Shown: one piece after another, positions 49,735 to 57,566 of the stretch | Numbering within the stretch: position 1 is the stretch's first letter | Layout: the number at the start of each line of letters is the position of its first letter | Assembly: GCF_000377645.1 (NCBI RefSeq) | Contig: NZ_KB898479.1 | Coordinates: 1-64,000, forward strand | DNA from: Thiomonas sp. FB-6 | Lineage (GTDB): Bacteria > Pseudomonadota > Gammaproteobacteria > Burkholderiales > Burkholderiaceae_C | Direction of reading: 5' to 3' | DNA length: 64,000 nt | Notes under the pieces: generated by a model | Told to the model about the DNA's origin: nothing | Seen by the model: only the letters and a program-made list of their open reading frames with translations | Database searches by the model: none | Program-made: the position numbers and the translations under genes

Positions 49735-51564
49735 ATGGGCGACAAAGTTCCCTTTGCCGCCATGGCCGCCATCGCCCTGCCCTTGCCCCCAGTAGACGCC
49801 GAGGCGGATCTGCTTTCGGCCTTTCATGAGATCCTGGATCGGAAAGGGGTCCACACGGTGTTCCAGCCGGTGCTGGACTTGCGCAACCGAAGCTTCCACG
49901 GCTTCGAGGCGCTGATCCGCGGCCCCGCCGGAAGCCCGCTGGAACGCCCCGACCGCCTGTTCGACTGCGCGCGGCGCAGCGGGCGCGTGGCCGAATTCGA
50001 TCGCCTGTGCGTGCAGACCGGCATCGAGGCCTTCGCCGCCGCCGCGCTGCCCGGGCACCTGTTCCTGAACGTCACCGAGGCGCTGTTCGACTCGGGCTGG
50101 TTCGCGCTGGAACCCACGCTGCGCTGGCTGCAGGAGCGGGGGCTGCCGCCGTCGCGCCTGGTGCTCGAGCTGCTGGAGTCGGATTCGCTGGCCGAGGACA
50201 CCCAGGCCTTCACCGCGGCGCGCTTCCTGCGCGACCTGGGCTACGGCCTGGCGCTGGACGACCTGGGCCAGGGCTTCGGGCGCTTCGCGCTGTGGAAACG
50301 CCTGCGTCCGCGCTACCTGAAGGTGGACCGCAGCTACACCGCCGACCTGGCCTCCGACCCCTTCAAGGCCGCCTTCGTGCGCTCCATGCTGCTGCTGGCC
50401 GAGGCCAGCCAGTCGGTGGTGGTGGCCGAGGGCGTGGAGTCCGAGCGCGACCTGCTGACCCTGCGCGAGATCGGCGTGAGCATGGCCCAGGGCTACTTCA
50501 TCGCGCGCCCGCAGAGCAGCCCCGCCACCGAGCCCGGCGCGCACACCCGCGAGGTGCTGGGCAACCCGCAGCCGGCGCTGCACGCGCTGGCCAGCCGCGG
50601 CAGCATCGAGCAATCGGTGCTGGGGCTGGCGCGGCCCATCACCCCGGTGCAGCCGCAGGTCAAGCTGGACCACGTGCTGCGCATGCTGGAGCAGGACCCG
50701 GACCTGACCTCGGTGCCCATCGTCGACGGCCTGGGCCAGGCGCTGGGCATCATCAACCGCTACGTGGTCGCCGACCGGCTGTTCCGCCCGCATGTGCGCG
50801 ACCTGTTCGGCAACAAGCCCTGCACCCTGGTGATGAGCAGCGACGTGCTGCGCCTGGACGCCAAGAGCAGCCTGCAGCAGGCCAGCAGCCTGATCGCCGA
50901 CTCCAGCTACCGCCACGCCACCGAGGGCGTGCTGGTCACCGACGGCGGGCAGTACCGCGGGCTGCTGCTGGTGGGCGACCTGCTGCGCCTGGTGACCGAG
51001 TTCCAGGTGCAGGCGGCTCGCTACGCCAACCCGCTGACCCTGCTGCCGGGCAACGTGCCGATCAACGACTGCATCGACCGCTGGCTGCACGAGGAGCGCC
51101 TGTTCGCGGCGGCCTACGCCGACATCGACAATTTCAAGCCCTTCAACGACAAGTTCGGCTACCGCATGGGCGACGAGATCATCCTCATGCTGGCCGACCT
51201 GCTGCGCACCCACCTGCCCCCGGGAGAGCAGTTCCTGGCGCATATCGGGGGCGACGATTTCGTCGTGCTGTCCGGCTCGCGGGACTGGGAGGCGCAGTTG
51301 CAGGCGGTGCTGCGGGCCTTCGAGGCCGGCGTGGCGCAGTTCTTCGAGCCCGCGGTGCTGGAACAGAAGGGCTACTGGTCGGAGAACCGGCGCGGCGACG
51401 CGATGTTCTTTCCCGTGCCCACGCTGTCCATCGGGGCCTTCGTGGTCAACCCCGGCCACTTCGACTCCCACCGCGAGGTGGCCAACGTGCTGGCCGAACT
51501 CAAGCGCGCGGCCAAGCGCCTGCCCGGAAACGCCCTGTTCGTGGACCGGCGGCGCTACGGCTGA
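49735..51564 (+). CDS. EAL-CBS-GGDEF protein
   Basis: 609 residues, soluble. An EAL domain comes first (25-260; FEALIRG at 57-63, DD at 175-176, VAEGVES), then a pair of CBS-type repeats (295-425), then GGDEF (430-609; HIGGDDF at 503-509, ADIDNFKPFND). In EAL, VLELLES, LALDDLGQGFGRF and YLKVDRS keep the catalytic set, and the DDLGQGFG variant of DDFGxGYS is noted. CBS pairs bind adenine nucleotides in other proteins, so energy sensing is possible. It starts 31 bases after the previous gene in the same direction. ATG at 49735; 49762 is possible. Confidence 0.88.
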   Translation: MGDKVPFAAMAAIALPLPPVDAEADLLSAFHEILDRKGVHTVFQPVLDLRNRSFHGFEALIRGPAGSPLERPDRLFDCARRSGRVAEFDRLCVQTGIEAFAAAALPGHLFLNVTEALFDSGWFALEPTLRWLQERGLPPSRLVLELLESDSLAEDTQAFTAARFLRDLGYGLALDDLGQGFGRFALWKRLRPRYLKVDRSYTADLASDPFKAAFVRSMLLLAEASQSVVVAEGVESERDLLTLREIGVSMAQGYFIARPQSSPATEPGAHTREVLGNPQPALHALASRGSIEQSVLGLARPITPVQPQVKLDHVLRMLEQDPDLTSVPIVDGLGQALGIINRYVVADRLFRPHVRDLFGNKPCTLVMSSDVLRLDAKSSLQQASSLIADSSYRHATEGVLVTDGGQYRGLLLVGDLLRLVTEFQVQAARYANPLTLLPGNVPINDCIDRWLHEERLFAAAYADIDNFKPFNDKFGYRMGDEIILMLADLLRTHLPPGEQFLAHIGGDDFVVLSGSRDWEAQLQAVLRAFEAGVAQFFEPAVLEQKGYWSENRRGDAMFFPVPTLSIGAFVVNPGHFDSHREVANVLAELKRAAKRLPGNALFVDRRRYG

Positions 51565-51577
51565 AGCGCAGGCGCCA

Positions 51578-52006
51578 TCACGAGTTGCAGGACTCGGGCC
51601 GGTAGACGGGCAGCACGGTGCCCTGGCTGCAGTTCCACAGCAAGGCCCCGGCCGTGGAGTACACGGAAAGGATCAGCGTGCTCCCCGAGATCTTGCTGCT
51701 GGCCCTGTTCCCGTAGGTCACCGTGATCTTGCCGTTGGCCAGGTTCACGTCCTTGACGTAGCTGCCCTGGATCGACCCCGACAGCGCGAGGCCGGCGGAC
51801 TGGTTGCTCGCGGGAAACTTTCCGTAGGTGGTGTAGTAGTCCCACAAGGCCGGCTTGAAACCGTCGGTCAGGGAAATGCCCTCGGCCACCTGCGCGCGAA
51901 TGGTGTAGTTCTGGTAGGCCGGGATGGCGATGGCGGCCAGGATGCCGATGATCGCCACCACGATCATCAGTTCGATCAGGGTGAAGCCGCGGGACTTGTT
52001 GTTCAT
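51578..52006 (-). CDS. Type IV pilin (second of a tandem pair)
   Basis: 142 residues. Prepilin leader MNNKSRG is cut before F ([20 protein letters not shown]), Glu5 is present, and the hydrophobic N-helix is intact. Two cysteines near the C-terminus (WNCSQ and ESCNS) form the usual D-loop. The GGAG ribosome site lies 7 bases before the ATG. It shares nearly identical first 45 residues with the upstream pilin and diverges afterwards. It lies behind the terminator of the first pilin gene, and I see no promoter of its own, so expression may depend on read-through. Confidence 0.92.
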   Translation of the reverse strand: MNNKSRGFTLIELMIVVAIIGILAAIAIPAYQNYTIRAQVAEGISLTDGFKPALWDYYTTYGKFPASNQSAGLALSGSIQGSYVKDVNLANGKITVTYGNRASSKISGSTLILSVYSTAGALLWNCSQGTVLPVYRPESCNS

Positions 52007-52046
52007 GGCGAACTCCGGGACACGAACGTCGAGATTGGCCGTGCCT

Positions 52047-52073
52047 AGAAAAAACCCGCCTTGCGGCGGGTTC
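52047..52073 (-). terminator. Terminator between the tandem pilin genes
   Basis: On the minus strand AACCCGCC-GCAA-GGCGGGTT is followed directly by a T-run (TTTTTT overlapping the stem end). Lies 25 bases after the pilA stop and 41 before the next pilin start. Confidence 0.85.
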
Positions 52074-52097
52074 TGAAGAATCACACTCTGGAGATGA

Positions 52098-52541
52098 TTA
52101 GGTGCAGGAGGACGGCAGGTACACCGTCGAAATGGCCTTCGTACCACCGGATACGCAGGTCCAGGTGATCGACCCGGCCGTGGTCTTCGCCGACAGCAGG
52201 AGGGTGGCGCCGCTGATCTTGGCGTTGGCTTTGTTGCCGTAAGTGATGGTGATCACGCCTTTCGTCGTGCCGATGTCCACGCTCGAGACATAATTACCGG
52301 TGATCGAACCAGCACTCGCCAGACCAGCGGAACCATTCGCCGTCGGGTAGAGGCCTCGGTCCGTGTAGAACTCGGCGATGCCGGTCTTCGCCGCATCGGC
52401 CAGCGACAGGCCTTCAGTCACTTGCGCGCGGATGGTGTAGTTCTGGTAGGCGGGGATCGCGATCGCGGCCAGGATGCCGATGATCGCCACGACGATCATC
52501 AGTTCGATCAGCGTGAAGCCTTGTTGCAATTGCTTTTTCAT
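52098..52541 (-). CDS. pilA: Type IV major pilin PilA
   Basis: 147 residues. Leader MKKQLQQG, then mature N-terminus [20 protein letters not shown] with Glu5. C-terminal disulfide loop between TCVSGG and SSCT. It polymerises into the pilus fibre for twitching, attachment and DNA uptake. It has its own sigma-54 promoter about 120 bases upstream, a rho-independent terminator downstream, and lower G+C than neighbours (57% in one line counted), as is common for pilins. Being first behind the promoter, it is the likely major pilin. Confidence 0.94.
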   Translation of the reverse strand: MKKQLQQGFTLIELMIVVAIIGILAAIAIPAYQNYTIRAQVTEGLSLADAAKTGIAEFYTDRGLYPTANGSAGLASAGSITGNYVSSVDIGTTKGVITITYGNKANAKISGATLLLSAKTTAGSITWTCVSGGTKAISTVYLPSSCT

Positions 52542-52660
52542 ATGCGGATCCTTGGTTGTTGAAACTTGCCGGGCCTGCGGCTGGCCTCGCGTGCATCACC
52601 GGTGTACGAAACCGGCCGCTGCCGGGTCGACGTCAACCCCTGCCGGGGCGATGTACAGGA

Positions 52661-52676
52661 AGCAAGCGGCGTGCCA
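52661..52676 (-). promoter_or_regulatory. Sigma-54 promoter of pilA
   Basis: On the minus strand TGGCACGCCGCTTGCT matches the RpoN consensus TGGCACG-N4-TTGCW at every fixed position. The start point would be near 52650, leaving a leader of about 110 bases to pilA. Fits PilR/RpoN control of pilA as known in Pseudomonas. Confidence 0.9.
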
Positions 52677-52855
52677 GGCCCGATCCAGGCCCCTGGACGG
52701 GATTTCGGAGCCATTTCGAAGCCTTTGCGGAGGATGTCCAGGCCCCCGAGCGGCCAGCGCCGGCACCGTGTCCAGGCTGCGGGCTGGCCACGGGCGGCCG
52801 TGTCAGGGCAAAATAGCTGGACACGGCGCCCGCGGCGGCGCCAGGGGGAGGGAGC

Positions 52856-53407
52856 TTGGACATCAATGCATGCAGCCGGCGCATGGCCTCGGTGGTGCTG
52901 GGCAGGAGCGAGCGCACGGTGCGGCGCTGGTGCGACGAGGGCACGCTGCGCCTGGTGGGCAGCGACGCCGCCGGGCGCGCGCTGGTGGCGCTGGAACAGG
53001 TGCTGGACATGCTCGACGGCCTGGGAGCGCTGGCCCCCTGCGGCGGCGAGGCGCAGTTGCCGCGCGGCGAATGGATGCGCCTGGTGCTGGACGCCGACGC
53101 CGGCGACGCCGACGCGCTGGCCGGCCTGGGCACCCAGCTGCTGCACGAAGGCCGCGCCGCCGGCGCCGTGAGCCTGCTGCAGGAGGCCGCGCAACTGCAG
53201 CACGCCGACGCCATGCACTGGCTGTGCCACTGCCACCTGCGCGGCCTGGGCGTGGCGCGCGACCCCGACCTGGCGCTGATGTGGCTGCACCGCGCGGCCG
53301 CGCAGGGCCACGTGCTGGCGCGTGCGCAGGCGCGCGCGCTGCGCCGGCTGTCGCTGCGCGCGCCCGGCGCGGCGCCGGATCAGCGTAGCGCGTACATCGG
53401 GCCGTAG
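52856..53407 (+). CDS. HTH-Sel1-repeat protein divergent from pilA
   Basis: 183 residues. The N-terminus has a MerR-like helix-turn-helix pattern (VVLGRSERTVRRWCDEGTLR), and the C-terminal half has Sel1-type repeats (DALAGLGTQLLHEGRAAGAV; YLRGLGVARDPDLAL-like LRGLGVARDPDLALMWLHRA). The start is TTG at 52856 behind GGGGGAGGGAGC. It is divergent from pilA across the sigma-54 promoter, so it may act on pilin expression; this is inference. Its 3' end overlaps the convergent DUF3443 gene by 28 bases. Confidence 0.72.
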   Translation: MDINACSRRMASVVLGRSERTVRRWCDEGTLRLVGSDAAGRALVALEQVLDMLDGLGALAPCGGEAQLPRGEWMRLVLDADAGDADALAGLGTQLLHEGRAAGAVSLLQEAAQLQHADAMHWLCHCHLRGLGVARDPDLALMWLHRAAAQGHVLARAQARALRRLSLRAPGAAPDQRSAYIGP

Positions 53408-54597
53408 CCCAGCGGGCTGTTCATGCCCTGGATCACGTAGGCCACGCCGCGGCCGTAGAAAAAGGGCAGGCCCAGGTCCACCGGGCTGCTGCTGGACGCC
53501 ACCTGCGCGGCAAGGTCGTTGAAGGCCGTGTCGTGCGCGAAATCCATGCTCGAGTAGTCGCCCACGTACATCTGGGCGTTCAGCGAGCCCGGGGGTGTCA
53601 CGAGCGACGAGGTGCTCAGGGTGATCGGCAGGTTCAGCAGCGAGGCCGGCGTGTAGTTGCCGCTGGAATCGGCGGGCACGCCGTTGAGCCAGGCGAAGTT
53701 GAAGTTCGATCCGCTGTCCAGGAAGGAGCCCGGATAGGACAGGCCCTGCACCGTCACCGTGATGTTGCCGCCGCTGTCGGCCTTCAGCGCCGTGTAGCCG
53801 GTCACCGCGTTGTCCGCCTGCGTGCCCACGCCCAGGCTGAGCACCCCGTAGGTGGTGCCGGCGCCCCCGGTGGGGATCGCCGGCATCTGCAGCACCACGC
53901 CGTTGGTGTCGCTGCTGTTCAGGTAGGGGACCGGGTTGGACACCTGCGCGCTGTCCGGCGGCGGCGTCGTGAGTTCGGTACAGCTGCCGCCGCCGCAGGC
54001 GTAGTAGGGCTGCCCGTCGGCGACGAACTGCCCCACGCCGAGCAGGCCGTTGCCCCCCAGGGCCTGCAGGGTGCCGATGTCGGAACCCGCGTTGGTGCAG
54101 CCGCTGGGGGCGGCCGGCAGCGTGGTGGCGCCGATGACCTGGATGGGCAGCGCGCTCGTGCCCTGGCCGCCCAGTTGCAGGCTCGCGTGGCTCACCCCGC
54201 CCCAGATGTAGCCGCTCAGGAAACGCGCGCACTCGGCCAGTTGGGTCCCGCCGGAGGCCGTGTCCGGGGGCAGGCTCAGCCCGCCCAGCGCCGACTCCAG
54301 CACGCGCAGTCCGTAGGAGCCGGTGTCCAGCACCACGTGGTCCACCACGACGCAGCGGCCCCCGGCATCGCACACGGTGACCGTGACGTAGGGAATGTTC
54401 ACGGTGGGCACCGAACCGGCCAGGGCCGGATTCTGCTCGATGCTCACCAGCATCTGGTTGGCCCCCACCGCCGGCACCACCGGGGCCGTGCCGGAACTGC
54501 CCCCTCCCCCGCCGCAGCCGTCCAGCAGCCCGAGCAAGCCGACGCCCAGCGCCGCGCCGGCCGCGCGCAGCGCACGGCCCCAGCCGCGGCGGCTCAT
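53380..54597 (-). CDS. DUF3443 family lipoprotein
   Basis: 405 residues. Signal sequence with lipobox LLDGC followed by GGGGGSS, so probably a lipoprotein. The body has VVLDTGSYGLRVLES and FLDSGSNFNFAW, two Asp-Thr/Ser-Gly motifs at the spacing of pepsin-like aspartic proteases, and many cysteines. Function is unknown. Its start overlaps the DUF2844 stop by four bases. Confidence 0.88.
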   Translation of the reverse strand: MSRRGWGRALRAAGAALGVGLLGLLDGCGGGGGSSGTAPVVPAVGANQMLVSIEQNPALAGSVPTVNIPYVTVTVCDAGGRCVVVDHVVLDTGSYGLRVLESALGGLSLPPDTASGGTQLAECARFLSGYIWGGVSHASLQLGGQGTSALPIQVIGATTLPAAPSGCTNAGSDIGTLQALGGNGLLGVGQFVADGQPYYACGGGSCTELTTPPPDSAQVSNPVPYLNSSDTNGVVLQMPAIPTGGAGTTYGVLSLGVGTQADNAVTGYTALKADSGGNITVTVQGLSYPGSFLDSGSNFNFAWLNGVPADSSGNYTPASLLNLPITLSTSSLVTPPGSLNAQMYVGDYSSMDFAHDTAFNDLAAQVASSSSPVDLGLPFFYGRGVAYVIQGMNSPLGYGPMYALR

Positions 54598-55082
54598 GGC
54601 TGCACCCCCAGCGAGGCCAGGTCCACGCCGGGCGGCAGCAGCGCGGGGACGTAGGCCGAACCGGCATAGTCGCGCATGTGCCCCCAGGCGTGGGCCACCA
54701 GTTGCGCGCCGCGCAGGCGCACCGGGGCCCGGTAGGCGCCGGGCGCGCGGGCGTCGCGTGCCGCGGCGTAGCTGGGGAAGTAGCTGCCGTAGAGCCGCTG
54801 CAGGTCGGGCAGCGTGGGGCCCGACCAGCTCAGCGCGAACACCACGCCGTCGGCGCCCGCGTATTCCTGCACGGTGACGCCCGAGGCCGTGAGCACGGTG
54901 GCGTGGCTCAGCCCGGGCGCGGCCCCGGCGCGCAGGCTGTGCGCCGATACGGTGACGCTGCCGTCGGCCCCGGCGCCGGCCAACGGCGCACCCAGGGCGG
55001 CCAGCGCCGGCGCGGCGCCGGCGGCCAGCAGCGCGCACGCGCCCGCGCCCAGGCGGGCGAAAGATTTCCAGCTCGATGTCAT
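54594..55082 (-). CDS. DUF2844 family secreted protein
   Basis: 162 residues with a signal peptide (LGAGACALLAAGAAPALAAL). Conserved stretch VQEYAGADGVVFALSWSGPT and RLYGSYFPSYAAA identify DUF2844. It is first in a two-gene operon with DUF3443, a pairing seen in Burkholderiales. Function unknown. Confidence 0.87.
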   Translation of the reverse strand: MTSSWKSFARLGAGACALLAAGAAPALAALGAPLAGAGADGSVTVSAHSLRAGAAPGLSHATVLTASGVTVQEYAGADGVVFALSWSGPTLPDLQRLYGSYFPSYAAARDARAPGAYRAPVRLRGAQLVAHAWGHMRDYAGSAYVPALLPPGVDLASLGVQP

Positions 55083-55145
55083 GGTGTGTTTCCGGGGCGC
55101 ATCCTGCGCCGATCGCGAAACACTATAGCCGCGGCTGCGCGGCGT

Positions 55146-55616
55146 TCAGGCGCGTGCGAACTCGATCAGGCCCTGCGGGAGCAGATACAGCACGCGCGCG
55201 CGCCCTCCGCGCACCGTGGGCCGGTGCGCGCTGCCGGGGCCGTAGACCACCCAGGGCGTGGCGTGGCCGTCGAAGCTCGCCTCGGGGTCCAGGGGCATGA
55301 GCAGGTCGATCTCCCCCAGCGGATGCACATGCTGCGGACCTGCAATGTCTTGCATGTCGACCAGGTCCACCGAAAAGCCCTGCAGGGCCTCTTCGGGCTT
55401 GAACAGCCTGCCGTAGCGAATGCCCCCGGCCTCGCGCTGGCACATCAGGCCTTCGGCCACGCCCTGGTCGCAGGCCGCGCGAATGCGCTGCATCAGCGGA
55501 CTGTCAGCGGGGAATTCATGGTTGAGCCGCGCCTGCAGCGCCTCGTCCAGGGCTTGGCTGGCAATGGCCGCGGTCAATTCGGCCACGGCTTGATGCAGAT
55601 CGGACAAGCAGGACAT
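55146..55616 (-). CDS. DUF4863 family protein beside boxR
   Basis: 156 residues, soluble. Conserved-looking segments are RLNHEFPADSPLMQRIRAAC, GPQHVHPLGEIDLLMPLD (two His and a Glu in a cupin-like strand) and WVVYGPGSAHRPTV. DUF4863 includes 4-hydroxylaminobenzoate lyase-type proteins and, as I recall, members near benzoyl-CoA (box) genes. I start it at 55616, downstream of a TTGACA-17-TAGATT promoter. It is divergent from boxR and shares its operator region. Confidence 0.75.
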   Translation of the reverse strand: MSCLSDLHQAVAELTAAIASQALDEALQARLNHEFPADSPLMQRIRAACDQGVAEGLMCQREAGGIRYGRLFKPEEALQGFSVDLVDMQDIAGPQHVHPLGEIDLLMPLDPEASFDGHATPWVVYGPGSAHRPTVRGGRARVLYLLPQGLIEFARA

Positions 55617-55650
55617 CGCGCGGGTTCCGTGGTTGTGGGACGGGTCGATA

Positions 55651-55713
55651 TGCAGTATTGTGCTTGCCGTCAATCTAAAATTCCGCCCGCTCGATGTCAA
55701 GCACTATATTGCA
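55651..55713. promoter_or_regulatory. Promoter of the DUF4863 gene framed by an inverted pair of BoxR-like operators
   Basis: On the minus strand -35 TTGACA (55695-55700) and -10 TAGATT (55672-55677) are 17 bases apart. TGCAGTATTGTGCTTG (55651-55666) and CAAGCACTATATTGCA (55698-55713) are inverted copies of one site, 14 of 16 bases alike, centred 47 bases apart. One covers the -35 and the other the start point. The TGCA-N6-TGC core resembles BzdR/BoxR operators. Confidence 0.75.
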
Positions 55714-56650
55714 TGATTCTCCGGTTTCCGAGGCCGGCGCGACCGCGCCGGACGAGGGAGCGCGCGCGCTGCGCGCTGGCGCGCCGGGGCGCAACCCCTT
55801 CCTGGTCGCGCTTGGCGAGCGGGTGCGCGCGCTGCGCGCGCGCCGCGGGCTGACGCGCAAGGCCGTGGCGCAGGCCTCGGAGGTCTCCGAGCGCCACCTG
55901 GCGAACCTGGAGAGCGGCGTGGGCAATGCCTCGGTGCTGGTGCTGCTGCAGGTGGCGCAGGCGCTGCAGTGCTCGCTGGCCGAGTTGCTGGGCGACGTCA
56001 CCGCATCCTCGCCCGAGTGGGTGCTGATCCGCGAACTGCTGGAGCACCGCGACGAAGCCACGCTGCAGCGTGTGCGCGCGGCCATCGGCGAGATGCTGGG
56101 CACCGGCGGCGACAACGCGGCGCGCAGTTCGCGCATCGCGCTGGTGGGCCTGCGCGGCGCCGGCAAGTCCACGCTGGGGCGCATGCTCGCCGAGGACCTG
56201 GGTTTCGCCTTCGTCGAACTCAGCCGGGAGATCGAGCAGTTCGCCGGCTGCAGCGTGGCGGAGATCCAGTCGCTGTACGGCATGAACGCCTACCGGCGCT
56301 ACGAGCGCCGCGCGCTGGAAGAGACCGTCCAGCTGTACACCGAGGCGGTGATCGCCACGCCGGGCGGGCTGGTCTCCGAACCCGCCACCTTCAATCTGCT
56401 GCTCGCGCACTGCACGACCATCTGGCTGCGCGCCACGCCGCAGGACCACATGCAGCGCGTGATCAACCAGGGCGACCTGCGCCCGATGGCCGCCAGCGCC
56501 GAGGCCATGGGGGACCTGCGTACCATCCTGGCCGGACGCGAGCCCTTCTACGCCAAGGCCGAGTTCTCGCTCGACACCAGCGCCCAGGCGCTGCAGCCGA
56601 CCTTCGTCGCGCTGCGCGCGCTGGCGCGCGAAGCCCTGCACCTGGCCTGA
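55694..56650 (+). CDS. boxR: BoxR-type regulator (XRE HTH fused to shikimate-kinase-like domain)
   Basis: 318 residues. N-terminal XRE helix-turn-helix (LGERVRALRARRGLTRKAVA, SERHLANLESG), then a shikimate-kinase-like domain with P-loop GLRGAGKSTLG, ELSREIEQFAG and EPATFNLLL. In BzdR/BoxR this domain binds benzoyl-CoA and relieves repression of aerobic or anaerobic benzoate genes. The first codons overlap one of the operators, so the annotated start at 55694 or a later non-ATG codon implies autoregulation. No boxABC or benzoate-CoA ligase gene is in the window. Confidence 0.88.
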   Translation: MSSTILHDSPVSEAGATAPDEGARALRAGAPGRNPFLVALGERVRALRARRGLTRKAVAQASEVSERHLANLESGVGNASVLVLLQVAQALQCSLAELLGDVTASSPEWVLIRELLEHRDEATLQRVRAAIGEMLGTGGDNAARSSRIALVGLRGAGKSTLGRMLAEDLGFAFVELSREIEQFAGCSVAEIQSLYGMNAYRRYERRALEETVQLYTEAVIATPGGLVSEPATFNLLLAHCTTIWLRATPQDHMQRVINQGDLRPMAASAEAMGDLRTILAGREPFYAKAEFSLDTSAQALQPTFVALRALAREALHLA

Positions 56651-56689
56651 GTCCGCACGCCGCCCCCCCTTTCCCACGGAGTTCCTTCG

Positions 56690-57493
56690 ATGCCCGATAC
56701 CCTGTCCGTCCTCCGCCACGCCGGCGGCGTCGCCGAGTTGCGCATGGCCCGCCCGCAGGTGTTCAACGCCTTCGACGAGGCCATGATCGCCGAGCTCGAC
56801 GCCGCCTTCGCGCAGGCGGCGGCCGACCCCGCGGTGCGCGTGGTCGTGCTGTCGGGCGAGGGCAAGCATTTCAGCGCCGGAGCCGACCTGAAGTGGATGC
56901 AGCGCGCCAGCGAGGCCGACGAGGCGTGGAACCTGGCCGACGCGCGGCGCTTCGCCGCGATGCTGCGGCGCATCGACACCTGCCCCAAGCCCACGCTGGC
57001 ACGCATCCAGGGCGCGGCGCTGGGCGGCGGTTTCGGGCTGGCCTGCGTGTGCGACATCGCCATCGCCTCCGAGCAGGCCAGCTTCGCGGTGAGCGAGGCG
57101 CGATTCGGCATCCTGCCCTCGGTCATCGGCCCCTACGTGGTCAACGCCGTGGGCCGGCGCCAGGCGCGGCGCCTGGCCCTGAGCATGCGGCGCATCGGCG
57201 CCGCCGAGGCGCTGGCCATCGGCCTGGTGCACGAGGTGGTGGCGCCCGACGCGCTGGACGCCGCGGTGCAGCGCACGGTGGACGAACTGCTGCAAGGCGG
57301 GCCGCAGGCGCAGCGCGAGATCAAGCAGCTGTTCGCCGCGCTGGAGGTGGGCCCGGTGAGCGACGAGGTGGTGGAGCTCACCGCCCGCACCATCAGCCGC
57401 GTGCGCGGCACCGAGGAGGCGCGCAAGGGCTTCGCCGCCTTCCTCGCCAAGCAGCCGGCGCCGTGGGCGCCGCCCGGCACCGGAGGACGCTGA
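56690..57493 (+). CDS. Enoyl-CoA hydratase/isomerase family protein
   Basis: 267-residue crotonase. The oxyanion hole stretches are SGEGKHFSAGADLKWMQRA and ARIQGAALGGGFGLACVCDI; catalytic Glu candidates lie in SEARFGILPSVIGPYV. The AGADLKWM pattern and length match methylglutaconyl-CoA hydratases of leucine breakdown, but enoyl-CoA hydratases of aromatic routes are similar. It follows boxR by 39 bases, so it may share its transcript. Confidence 0.82.
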   Translation: MPDTLSVLRHAGGVAELRMARPQVFNAFDEAMIAELDAAFAQAAADPAVRVVVLSGEGKHFSAGADLKWMQRASEADEAWNLADARRFAAMLRRIDTCPKPTLARIQGAALGGGFGLACVCDIAIASEQASFAVSEARFGILPSVIGPYVVNAVGRRQARRLALSMRRIGAAEALAIGLVHEVVAPDALDAAVQRTVDELLQGGPQAQREIKQLFAALEVGPVSDEVVELTARTISRVRGTEEARKGFAAFLAKQPAPWAPPGTGGR

Positions 57494-57566
57494 GGCCGTT
57501 CCGGCGCGGGAGATCCGGCCCAGGCGCCTTGGCCCAGACGCTTTCCGACCCCGTCGGGGGCCGCCT

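Noticed and set aside
52007-52097. A second sigma-54 promoter for the downstream pilin
   Set aside because: AGGCACGGCCAATC resembles the -24 element only; the -12 TTGC is absent at the right distance.
57541-57566. Possible fourth, partial copy of the dispersed repeat (TTTCCGACCCCGTCGGGGG)
   Set aside because: Only the short C/G foldback resembles the element. The diagnostic GGCCGCCCCAAG and CCGGCCCTGGGG blocks are missing.
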